A stretch of DNA of 27,450 nucleotides from contig JAEWMK010000475.1 of the NCBI GenBank assembly GCA_023457235.1, positions 1 through 27,450 of the forward strand, read 5' to 3'. This stretch comes from Bacillota bacterium (GTDB lineage: Bacteria; Bacillota; Bacilli; Bacillales; Bacillaceae_J). The notes under the pieces were generated by a model. That model did no database searches and was not told where the DNA came from. It saw nothing but the letters and a program-made list of their open reading frames with translations. The translations under genes and the position numbers were made by a program. Shown here piece by piece: positions 1 to 7,197 of the stretch (its first letter is position 1; each line of letters begins with the position of its first letter).

Positions 1-53
1 ATTGTTGTAGATCAATTCTAAACCAGTTTGATATTAAATATGGTTCCATTCAC

Positions 54-1949
54 TTAAATCTGTGTTAATCCCATTTTACTTATGAAACTTGAAGGAAATT
101 GATATTTCGAATCACCCCATGGCATAATTTTATATTGAGGATATGTTATATAGCAGACTCTTCTTGCTCTTGTTATTGCTACAAACATATTATTAAGTTC
201 CTCTTTTAGTTCTTTATGGCTTTTAGCTCTATAGTCTGGGAACGTACCTTCATTTAGTCCTATTAAGAATACAATATCATATTCTAAACCTTTTGACATA
301 TGGACTGTCAACAATGATAAACCTGAATTATCATATGATTGTGTCTTACCTAGAGATACTTGATTTCTAAAATGGGATAAAGTCCTTTGCCCAGCTACAG
401 ATTGACTACAATACTTCTGCCAATGTTCTCTCCACATCTCTATATCTTTTTGAATTAAATACTGTTCATTTTCATCTAGTTCATCATCATTAATTTCCTG
501 TTTAACCAATTGTACCACTATAGCATTTAAAGCTTTAGAAAAATGTTCTTCATCATCAAGTAAAATTTTCCATGCCCTTTTTACAGTATTGAATATATGA
601 ATATAAGCTGCATCAATATTAATATCATCCAATTTCAGTAACATTTCTAAATAACTTGAGTCGCTTGAGATATCAATTATATTTTTATACTTGATTAATC
701 CTATAATTTGATTGAAATGCACATTATCGTAAGGATTAATTATAACCCTTAATCCGGCTTCAAATACTTTTATAGCTATTGATTCACTTTCAATACTTCT
801 AGAAGCTGCTCCCTGGTTAACAGGAATATTATTTTGTACTAAAATTTCTTGGACTTTAGACAATACATACCTATTTCTAGCTATTATCGCGATATTTTCA
901 TAACTTATGGGATTCTCAACCCACTTACTTCCTTCAGCAATTAGCTTTTTAATTTTATTCAATATCCACAATGCCTCATCCGTTTCATTCAGGAACTTAT
1001 GAACTAATAATTCACCCTCTAGAGGATAAACTGCACTACTATCTACATTAGTTTGAATTTTTTTGGCAGCATCTATAATTTTTCTAGTAGAACGAAAATT
1101 TTCAACTAATTTGAATTCCGTTGGTTGAAAGTCTCGTTTAAAATGATTAGTCATAAATTCACTATTTGACCCGTTAAAACCATAAATTGATTGTGCCGGA
1201 TCTCCAACCATCATAATATTTTCAAACTCTTTACATAGCGCTCTTATCACTTTATATTGAGCTTCATTTAAATCTTGAGCTTCATCAACAAAAATATACT
1301 TATAAAGTCTCGTATAAGATTTGGCTATTTGCGGCCTTTCAATAAAAATTCTATATGCATAAAAAAGAATATCATCAAAGTCCAATGCTCTTTGGGATAA
1401 CATCATATTGTTATACGCTTCATAAATCTTTGCGAATTCAACTTCATTGTCGTTATTAGAATCTAATAAGACTTCAGGCGTAACAAAATTCTGTTTGTAC
1501 TCACTAATTTGTTTTAAATAATTCTTTAAAATATTACTTTTCCCATTTGACATTAAAATTTCATTTCTTAACTCTGGTATTTCATATGCTATCCTTTTCA
1601 TGATTTCTAATTTATCAACATCCGATTCGAATATAACCAGACCGTTTGGTAAACCTATTAAATTTCCTCTGTTCATAACTACATCAAGACAAAAGCTATG
1701 AATTGTTCCTACAAGGACATTGTCGTGTAATTCTTCATCTATACTTTGTTCAATTCTTTCAGATATTTCTTCTGCAGCTTTGTTACTAAATGTTAATGCA
1801 AGTATTCTCTTTTTCCCTATGTTTAATAGGTTTGTGATTCTTTCTGTAAGAACTCTGGTTTTACCGCTACCCGGACCAGCAATAACGAGTAGCGCTCCAT
1901 CTATATGGTTTACAATTTTCAACTGATTATCAGTTAATGGAAAGGCCAT
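54..1949 (-). CDS. gajB: UvrD/PcrA-like superfamily 1 helicase, GajB-like partner of an OLD nuclease
   Basis: This 631-aa protein is an intact SF1A DNA helicase. It shows the Walker A motif GPGSGKT at residues 25-31, motif Ia (LALTFSNKAAEE, ~50-61), the Walker B DEAQD box at 222-226, motif III (GDPAQSIYGF, ~249-258), motif IV (VENFRST), motif V (LLTVHMSKGLEYD, ~547-559) and motif VI (VAITRARR). The start has an AGGTGG ribosome site about ten bases upstream. It begins 14 bases after the OLD-family nuclease gene, so the two are surely co-transcribed. In Gabija, GajB senses or unwinds DNA ends and works with the GajA nuclease; class 2 OLD proteins are defined by such a neighbouring UvrD-like helicase. 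It is longer than the ~490-aa prototype GajB, as I recall it, so it may be a diverged Gabija or a general class 2 OLD-helicase pair. The helicase call is very secure; the defence role is inferred. Confidence 0.85.
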   Translation of the reverse strand: MAFPLTDNQLKIVNHIDGALLVIAGPGSGKTRVLTERITNLLNIGKKRILALTFSNKAAEEISERIEQSIDEELHDNVLVGTIHSFCLDVVMNRGNLIGLPNGLVIFESDVDKLEIMKRIAYEIPELRNEILMSNGKSNILKNYLKQISEYKQNFVTPEVLLDSNNDNEVEFAKIYEAYNNMMLSQRALDFDDILFYAYRIFIERPQIAKSYTRLYKYIFVDEAQDLNEAQYKVIRALCKEFENIMMVGDPAQSIYGFNGSNSEFMTNHFKRDFQPTEFKLVENFRSTRKIIDAAKKIQTNVDSSAVYPLEGELLVHKFLNETDEALWILNKIKKLIAEGSKWVENPISYENIAIIARNRYVLSKVQEILVQNNIPVNQGAASRSIESESIAIKVFEAGLRVIINPYDNVHFNQIIGLIKYKNIIDISSDSSYLEMLLKLDDINIDAAYIHIFNTVKRAWKILLDDEEHFSKALNAIVVQLVKQEINDDELDENEQYLIQKDIEMWREHWQKYCSQSVAGQRTLSHFRNQVSLGKTQSYDNSGLSLLTVHMSKGLEYDIVFLIGLNEGTFPDYRAKSHKELKEELNNMFVAITRARRVCYITYPQYKIMPWGDSKYQFPSSFISKMGLTQI

Positions 1950-1963
1950 TATATATTCACCAC

Positions 1964-3829
1964 CTATTCTTTTTGAGAAAGAATTTTATAGTCATTATTA
2001 ATTTCTATAAATAACTCTTCTATCATTGGAGGGATCTTTCCTGTTTGCCGGTTATCTATTATCACATCAGCAATGATAGATGAATAGGCAGTTTTATTAT
2101 CATGTATACAATCGAGTAAGGCTTGTACTTTACCATCATCATTACTATAATCCCTAAATGATTTTTCGTAGATAAATTGCTTACAGGTTTCACATTTTTC
2201 TCTAGTTTGTCTTGTACCATTAGATGTTTTATCTTTTAATGAAATATATTTCTCTAAAAAGCCCTCCCCCAATATTTCAGTCATTGCTGCAGAAACTTCT
2301 TCGGCATACCCTGCAGAAATCAAATATTTTTCAAAATCGTTTTCATCCGGCAAAAACTTAATACCGTTTAAAATTTCCTCAACGTTATCTTCACCGTAAA
2401 CTTCTTTAACTAGTTTATTTACCTCTTTAATTGTTTTTTGTTCTCCATCGCTTAATATATATACTTTAATATTTAAATCCTTTGCAATTCTTAAGAAAGG
2501 TCTATATTTACCAGAGCCTCCTACACTTATAATATTAATTCCTGCTTCAAATGCTTCACAATTGAAGTATTCTTTAAAAAAGGTTGGTATAGCTTGCTCC
2601 TCTGTTTCTCCTTCACACAATAGAATAGCATTTGCAAAAAGCAAATCTCCTCTTGATTTAAGTATTTCAAAATTAATTTTTCGTAAATCCTTGTCATTTA
2701 AATTAGCTGTATTAATAAAGTTAATTGTAGATCTACCTTCAACTTTAGAAATATGTCTTATATCATTTATATCAACTTGACCAACTATCATTGGAGAATG
2801 AGTGCTGACTATTTTTTGACCAGATAAGTCATTAATTTGGTGAAATATTTTTCTTTGAGCTTGTGGATGTAAATGAGCTTCTGGTTCTTCTAATAACATA
2901 ATCGGATGATAAGGAGCTTCTTCCTCTCTCATCTGTTCAATTCTCCATGATATATATGCTACTACTGTAAGAAAAGTAATCCAGCTTCTTGTCCCCATAC
3001 CATGATTTGATATAGGAAACCTTTCGGAATGCTCATCTTTAAAAGTGAGATCAATTCCTCTATTTAAGTCTCTGATTTTTCTAGATACTGGATTGATTTT
3101 TATACTAGAATCATCCGTATTCACAGTTCTTGAAATTTTACTTAGGTTACTGGTCAAATGTTTTAAGATAGGGCTTTTATGAATAATTTCATTATTTATA
3201 GTATCTAAGGTAGTCTCTATATTTTCAATATCCTCACTATCTAATCCAACATCTCTAACTAATCTACCCCAATATGATCCCCTATCTTTCATTTCAACTG
3301 AAATGTCCCTTTTAGCATCCATATAGAATACCGGTAGTGCTTGTAAAACCTTATCAGTAATTCGACTTTTCTTATACTGAGCATAGGCTTCAACCGCTTC
3401 ACTGTCTGGCCAATCTATTAGTGCTTTTTTTTCAATATCATATTCACCTTTTAACGGGTTGTATGATATTATAGCTCTCATAGCAAAAAATTGATCTAAG
3501 GTAACTGTATCCTCACTTCTTAACTCGCCAATATGTTCAAACCATTTTTCATCAAACTCTTTAAGTCCATCTTCGTTTTTATCAGTTGGAACAATTAACA
3601 CATCAATGATAGCTTTTCTATTTTTAGGTAAAACCTCATTGGGTTCTATATAAATATCTTCGTCGCTAACTCTTATACCCCTTAAAAAAGCAACTTGTAT
3701 AGCTTGCAACAAAGTAGTCTTACCTACATTATTTGCACCTATCAATACACAATTGTTAGATAAAATTATATCGGCTGACTTATAGGATCTAAAATTTCTA
3801 ATACGTATCTCTTTAATAATAATCCCCAA
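1964..3829 (-). CDS. gajA: OLD-family ATPase/TOPRIM endonuclease, GajA-like (class 2 OLD)
   Basis: The protein has an N-terminal ABC-type ATPase and a C-terminal TOPRIM nuclease domain. Visible motifs are Walker A GANNVGKTT (residues 31-39), the Walker B region MLLEEPEAHLHP (~311-322), the H-loop STHSP (~342-346), the TOPRIM glutamate motif LCEGETEE (~404-411) and the TOPRIM acidic motif LSDGE (~459-463). I start it at the TTG at 3829, which follows a strong GAGGGGG ribosome site by eight bases and gives the family-typical beginning GIIIKEIRIRNFRSYKS; the longer frame to an ATG at 3880 has its GAGGA almost touching the start. The result is 621 aa, somewhat longer than the ~578-aa prototype GajA. 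The UvrD-like helicase follows 14 bases downstream, the usual gajA-gajB order. It is expected to be an ATP-regulated DNA nickase or endonuclease acting against phage. A CETC cysteine pair lies in the C-terminal part. Confidence 0.85.
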   Translation of the reverse strand: MGIIIKEIRIRNFRSYKSADIILSNNCVLIGANNVGKTTLLQAIQVAFLRGIRVSDEDIYIEPNEVLPKNRKAIIDVLIVPTDKNEDGLKEFDEKWFEHIGELRSEDTVTLDQFFAMRAIISYNPLKGEYDIEKKALIDWPDSEAVEAYAQYKKSRITDKVLQALPVFYMDAKRDISVEMKDRGSYWGRLVRDVGLDSEDIENIETTLDTINNEIIHKSPILKHLTSNLSKISRTVNTDDSSIKINPVSRKIRDLNRGIDLTFKDEHSERFPISNHGMGTRSWITFLTVVAYISWRIEQMREEEAPYHPIMLLEEPEAHLHPQAQRKIFHQINDLSGQKIVSTHSPMIVGQVDINDIRHISKVEGRSTINFINTANLNDKDLRKINFEILKSRGDLLFANAILLCEGETEEQAIPTFFKEYFNCEAFEAGINIISVGGSGKYRPFLRIAKDLNIKVYILSDGEQKTIKEVNKLVKEVYGEDNVEEILNGIKFLPDENDFEKYLISAGYAEEVSAAMTEILGEGFLEKYISLKDKTSNGTRQTREKCETCKQFIYEKSFRDYSNDDGKVQALLDCIHDNKTAYSSIIADVIIDNRQTGKIPPMIEELFIEINNDYKILSQKE

Positions 3830-4107
3830 ATAAATATCCCCCTCGTAACTTAAGTCGGATTTAATCCTATTATTACACATTTCCTCATTACAATCTAACC
3901 AAATTTTCCATTTTTTGAGGGGATATAAGTAAAATTGACATTAAAGCCGATAGCCTTTTTAACTATTTAATTTTCCAATCAAAATATACAGGCTTAATGT
4001 AAGATGATTTTTTCCGTATTTCGTCTCCATTAAAAGCTCCTTAAATATGCGGAATAGCTTATAGAAATTTCCGAGCTATGTTATTAAAGATTATTTCCCT
4101 AAAATGG

Positions 4108-4139
4108 AAAAAAGCACTTTCCTTATTACAGGAAAGCGC
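4108..4139 (-). terminator. Terminator-like hairpin with no obvious minus-strand gene
   Basis: On the minus strand GCGCTTTCC and GGAAAGTGC form a stem closed by an eight-base loop and followed by six T's. No minus-strand gene lies upstream of it, because parA occupies the next kilobase on the other strand. It may be the leftover 3' end of a lost gene. Confidence 0.5.
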
Positions 4140-4156
4140 CCAATTGATGAAGAGTG
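4138..4156 (+). repeat. Copy 1 of a 19-bp motif flanking the parA cassette
   Basis: The motif GCCCAATTGATGAAGAGTG matches the second copy at 5550-5568 at 14 of 19 positions in the same orientation. The pair brackets the ParA gene. Confidence 0.4.
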
Positions 4157-4353
4157 TTAAATCAAATTTTACAAACTGTGAGTAGGTTACAATACCATAA
4201 GCCTCTCATATTTATGACTTGACTCCAACTTATCTCCTTGAATAGTAAATTAATCTAAGCATTAACCCCAATTAAATTACTCAAAAATTAAATCATTTTA
4301 CCCATTAATCATAATATATTTAATATGTAAAAATAAGGAAGTACAACTAAATT

Positions 4354-5382
4354 ATGACAATAACGAAATATGCTTTCTGGAACAACAAAGGCGGTACAGG
4401 TAAAACAAGTTTAGCATTCCAATCTATCTGTAGATTTGCTGAAACACATCCTGATGATAAAATACTGGCAATTGATTTATGCCCACAAGCAAACCTTTCA
4501 GAACTACTATTAGGTGGACTTATGGGACAAGGTAGTCAAAATCTTTCTCAACTTCACGCATTAAATCCACGTAAATCTGTTGGAGGATATTTTGAACAAA
4601 GACTACCGTCACCTTTTTCAGTCCCAAATATAAGTTATTCGGATTTTATTTGCAACCCATCTACATATAACGATATACTCCCCAAGAATATTGACTTACT
4701 TGCTGGTGACCAAATTGTAGAGTTACAGTCAAATGCAATTGCAACTCTAGCCAACGCTCAAATTCCTGGAATTGATACCTTTATAAAAGTAATTGATTGG
4801 ATTACCGATTTTATTAATTTGACTGATAATCGGTATAATTATATATTTATCGATTCAAACCCTAGTTTTTCACTTTATACTCAAATTGCATTGGCTTCAG
4901 TCGATAGACTAATAATCCCTGTCATGGCCGATGATTCATCAAGAAGAGCTGTATTAAATTGTTTCTCTTTAATTCACGGAATCAGTGTTCCATCTAGTTC
5001 AACCTATACGCCATTTTCATTTCCAACAAAATTAAAATCAGCAGGAAGAGCTCTACCTAAAGTCCACCTTATTGTAAAAAATAGACTTACACAATATATG
5101 GGACCTGCATCAGCTTTCGTTTCTGTTCTAAAAACAATTGACAATGATATAATCGCAACATTAGCCTCAGATCCATCAGCATTTACCTTTAGCTCATTAT
5201 CTACGGGTACGACAAACGTAAAAGATTTCGGTACGACCGGTGTAGTTGCTTTTGCAGAAGGGGCTCCTTTCAGTAGACTCAATATTGGAATACATACAAT
5301 TATGGGGAGAGAAATTCAAATAAGACGTGATTACCTAAAGGACTGCCAAGATGCCATCGACGGACTAATTAACAACATATAA
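4354..5382 (+). CDS. Orphan ParA/Soj-family ATPase
   Basis: A 342-aa P-loop ATPase of the ParA/MinD type. It has a deviant Walker A motif NNKGGTGKTS (residues 10-19, with the signature lysine K12 and the P-loop lysine K17), the A'-like strand LAIDLCPQAN (~39-48) and a Walker B/switch strand FIDSNPS. ParA proteins dimerise on ATP and bind nonspecific DNA to position plasmids, chromosomes or protein complexes. No ParB and no parS-like array is visible nearby, so this is not a normal segregation pair. The length is above the ~250 aa of minimal Soj proteins and closer to the ParA-like proteins found singly on islands. It is transcribed alone, ends at a strong hairpin, and lies between two copies of a short motif. 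It could serve the putative element itself or be a separate defence cargo. The ribosome site (AAGGAAG) is about twelve bases from the ATG, which is a little far. Confidence 0.75.
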   Translation: MTITKYAFWNNKGGTGKTSLAFQSICRFAETHPDDKILAIDLCPQANLSELLLGGLMGQGSQNLSQLHALNPRKSVGGYFEQRLPSPFSVPNISYSDFICNPSTYNDILPKNIDLLAGDQIVELQSNAIATLANAQIPGIDTFIKVIDWITDFINLTDNRYNYIFIDSNPSFSLYTQIALASVDRLIIPVMADDSSRRAVLNCFSLIHGISVPSSSTYTPFSFPTKLKSAGRALPKVHLIVKNRLTQYMGPASAFVSVLKTIDNDIIATLASDPSAFTFSSLSTGTTNVKDFGTTGVVAFAEGAPFSRLNIGIHTIMGREIQIRRDYLKDCQDAIDGLINNI

Positions 5383-5410
5383 TATTTATTACTTTAGTAA
5401 CACATAGTAC

Positions 5411-5450
5411 AAAAAGCGCGCTAACAATATTCAATTTGTTAGCGCGTTTT
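5411..5450 (+). terminator. Strong bidirectional terminator after parA
   Basis: A perfect 11-bp stem CGCGCTAACAA/TTGTTAGCGCG (5417-5427 with 5436-5446) has an eight-base loop and is flanked by an A-run and a T-run, so it can work in both directions. Confidence 0.9.
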
Positions 5451-5549
5451 CTAATATTATAAACCCTCGTTTACTTATTTTAAGTGCTAACGATCTTGAT
5501 ATTAAATTGTTAAATAGGTATATATTCACAATCTCTCTTCCACAATCTG

Positions 5550-5568
5550 GCCCGTTTGCGGAAGACTG
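5550..5568 (+). repeat. Copy 2 of the 19-bp motif flanking the parA cassette
   Basis: GCCCGTTTGCGGAAGACTG shares the pattern GCCC..TTG..GAAGA.TG with 4138-4156. A short inverted pair CTTCC/GGAAG (5538-5542 with 5560-5564) overlaps it. Confidence 0.4.
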
Positions 5569-5676
5569 ATCTTATTAAAAATCAATCAAATTTGTATAAC
5601 AACTATAACATTATTCAGTCTGTCATTCAGTGGTCAAAATATGTAATAAAAGTACATTTCATTGGCTGGGCTGTAA

Positions 5677-6135
5677 TCATTCACTAAACGGATAACATGT
5701 TAATCTAATTTCGTTTCCTTCCTTATCCTGACCGATCGGATCATGTAGGGAAACATCCCTTTTCGTCTTTTTTAAAGCCCTTAAATGCATAAGTATTTCA
5801 TTTTCTATACAACGAGCCGCGTAGGTCGCAAGCTTTGTTCCTTTCCCGTAGGAATAACTTTCAATTGCTTTAATTAAACCTATCGTTCCTATAGAAATTA
5901 AATCCTCAGAATCCTCGCCTGTATTTTCGAATTTTTTTACAATATGGGCTACAAGTCTTAAGTTATGCTCAATCAGCCGATTTCGAGCATCAGGATCTCC
6001 TTGTTCCATGAGGAGAAGATATTTTTTTTCATCTTTTTCAGATAATGGCTGTGGAAAGGCATTATTTTTCACATAGGAGACAAGAAATAACAGCTCCTTC
6101 AGAAAATAACCCATAGCTGTAATTAATAAAGACAC
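5677..6135 (-). CDS. sigK: Interrupted sporulation sigma factor SigK, N-terminal half (SpoIVCB-like)
   Basis: The 152-aa product carries the SigK pro-sequence (a hydrophobic stretch at residues ~2-20 ending in VSYVKNNAFPQPL), then sigma-70 region 2 (IEHNLRLVAHIVKKF, EDLISIGTIGLIKAIESY, KLATYAARCIENEILMHLRALKK). It matches SigK up to HDPIGQDKEGNEI (residue 143) and then ends RLTCYPFSE, with no regions 3-4, so it cannot recognise a -35 element as it stands. I start at the GTG at 6135 because a near-perfect GGAGGTGA lies seven bases upstream; this also aligns with the start of B. subtilis SigK. The C-terminal half is absent from the window. As I recall, the B. subtilis skin site is near codon 113, so this break at codon 143 would be an independent insertion point. 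It should be expressed in the mother cell under SigE/SigK, and become functional only after DNA rearrangement. Confidence 0.9.
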   Translation of the reverse strand: MSLLITAMGYFLKELLFLVSYVKNNAFPQPLSEKDEKKYLLLMEQGDPDARNRLIEHNLRLVAHIVKKFENTGEDSEDLISIGTIGLIKAIESYSYGKGTKLATYAARCIENEILMHLRALKKTKRDVSLHDPIGQDKEGNEIRLTCYPFSE

Positions 6136-6215
6136 AAAATCACCTCCATTTAACATAGTAGGTATTTGCCTATTACCAATCCTATGCGATGAAAGTAATA
6201 TCTGTGTCTGTCCAT

Positions 6216-6983
6216 TTAATGAATTGTTACTTTTTCCTCCTTATGGTCATGTATATCGTTATCTTTCTTTTCAACATGAACCTTGACATTATGTAATCCT
6301 TTTTCCGTAAATGTTTTTACAGCTGAATATTCACCATTCGTATCTTCAACTGCATCAATAAATTCATGTTTTTCCTGACCGTCCGGCCAAACTTCAAATC
6401 TTACTTTAGCCCCTTGTAATGGTGCATTTTTATAAGTAATATGTGCCTGTAATTTAGTTTCTTCATTAACTTTCATTTCTTCATCACTCATAAAATGTAT
6501 TAACAGATCTGACCCGTTTGAATGATCGCCTTCTGCCGTATGCTGATGTTCTGTTTCTGAATCCGTTTCAGTTTGCATAGCGGTTAAATCAACTACATCA
6601 AAATCCCTTTGCGGCATAGTATGCAAATCTCTCGCTTGAACGTGTGCAATCACATGATAAACACCGACATCAGCAAATGATTTTTTTATTGAATAAATAC
6701 CATCCCCTTGATGCTCAGCTTTAATTTTTTCATGATTTTCTTCGTTATCTTTCCATATTTCAAATTCTACATCTGAAGCATCCTCTACCTTTTCATCACC
6801 TTGGGTTACAGCAGCTTCAAAGGTTACTTCTTTATTGACTTCAATTGGACTTGGATGAATCACAATATCTACGGCAATAGGTACAAACTCTTCAACTTCT
6901 GAATTTGATTCCTGTTTTTCTTCATTCGTTCCACATCCAGAAATAATTAACATTATTGCAAAAATTATCGCTAAATATCTCAT
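6216..6983 (-). CDS. YtkA-like lipoprotein with two Ig-like domains
   Basis: A 255-aa secreted lipoprotein. The signal peptide ends in a lipobox (IISGC). Two repeats of the YtkA/FixH-like beta-sandwich follow, at about residues 33-130 and 160-253, each with the pattern 'V.FE.W.D.....K...A...G.G.YS..K.F...G.Y.V..HV'. The linker (~140-158) and the C-terminus are rich in His, Asp and Glu, which suggests metal contact. The AGGAGG ribosome site is eight bases from the ATG. It diverges from the zinc-binding lipoprotein gene, and the intergenic region holds two Zur boxes, so it could share zinc control. YtkA-domain proteins often occur near metal or cytochrome genes, but the function of this one is not known. 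Confidence 0.75.
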   Translation of the reverse strand: MRYLAIIFAIMLIISGCGTNEEKQESNSEVEEFVPIAVDIVIHPSPIEVNKEVTFEAAVTQGDEKVEDASDVEFEIWKDNEENHEKIKAEHQGDGIYSIKKSFADVGVYHVIAHVQARDLHTMPQRDFDVVDLTAMQTETDSETEHQHTAEGDHSNGSDLLIHFMSDEEMKVNEETKLQAHITYKNAPLQGAKVRFEVWPDGQEKHEFIDAVEDTNGEYSAVKTFTEKGLHNVKVHVEKKDNDIHDHKEEKVTIH

Positions 6984-7113
6984 TCTCTATGTACCTCCTA
7001 ATTTGCCACTGTATTTACTATGTATAAGTGCACAACCTATATTATATGGAAATTTTGTGATAAAAGTATGAAGTTTTTCATAAAATTTTTATTATAAAAT
7101 TACATGTTGCAAA

Positions 7114-7128
7114 TCGTAACAATTACGA
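7114..7128. promoter_or_regulatory. Zur box 1
   Basis: TCGTAACAATTACGA is a 7-1-7 repeat that differs from the Bacillus Zur consensus TCGTAATnATTACGA at one position. A TATAAT -10 element (7129-7134) abuts it, with TTGCAA 16 bases further upstream as a plausible -35. Confidence 0.85.
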
Positions 7129-7148
7129 TATAATTACAAAGGTATAAA

Positions 7149-7163
7149 TCGTAATTATTACGA
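7149..7163. promoter_or_regulatory. Zur box 2 (perfect)
   Basis: TCGTAATTATTACGA is an exact match to the Zur 7-1-7 consensus, centred 35 bp downstream of box 1 and again followed at once by TATAAT (7164-7169). Zinc-loaded Zur bound here would block transcription of the solute-binding protein gene. Confidence 0.9.
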
Positions 7164-7197
7164 TATAATCCCAATATTTATGCGAGGAGTCTTACAT

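Larger units (their letters stand above)
3830..4353. other. Gene-free AT-rich spacer between the nuclease gene and parA
   Basis: About 520 bases without a convincing gene. It must hold the divergent promoters of the OLD-helicase operon and of parA, but I see no clean -35/-10 pair to name. It contains a minus-strand terminator-like hairpin (4108-4139) with no minus-strand gene upstream of it, and next to it the first copy of a 19-bp motif (4138-4156) that recurs at 5550-5568. Both look like remnants of an element boundary. Confidence 0.5.
1..5709. mobile_element. Putative right end of a sigK-intervening (skin-like) element carrying defence genes
   Basis: The sigK frame on the minus strand is intact until the codons for GNEI (about 5707-5718) and then runs into nine unrelated residues and a stop at 5677. 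Everything to the left of this point in the window is unrelated to sporulation: a Gabija-like nuclease/helicase pair and an orphan ParA. In Bacillus subtilis and some clostridia sigK is split by a prophage-like skin element that is excised in the mother cell, so a second such element is a natural reading. Neither the SigK C-terminal half nor a site-specific recombinase is in the window, so the element, if real, extends past position 1. The alternative is a permanently broken or duplicate sigK next to an unrelated genomic island. Confidence 0.55.

Noticed and set aside
1720..1926. Plus-strand 68-codon frame inside the helicase gene
   Set aside because: It lies fully opposite the conserved N-terminal helicase motifs and has no ribosome site; it is an antisense shadow.
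4354..5382. ParA as part of a plasmid partition locus
   Set aside because: No ParB gene, no repeated parS-like sequence and no replication gene are present in the neighbourhood.
5383..5676. Possible sigK C-terminal half or recombinase attachment gene between parA and sigK
   Set aside because: No frame with sigma region 3-4 residues or recombinase motifs is present; the stretch holds only a terminator, the repeated 19-bp motif and the sigK junction.
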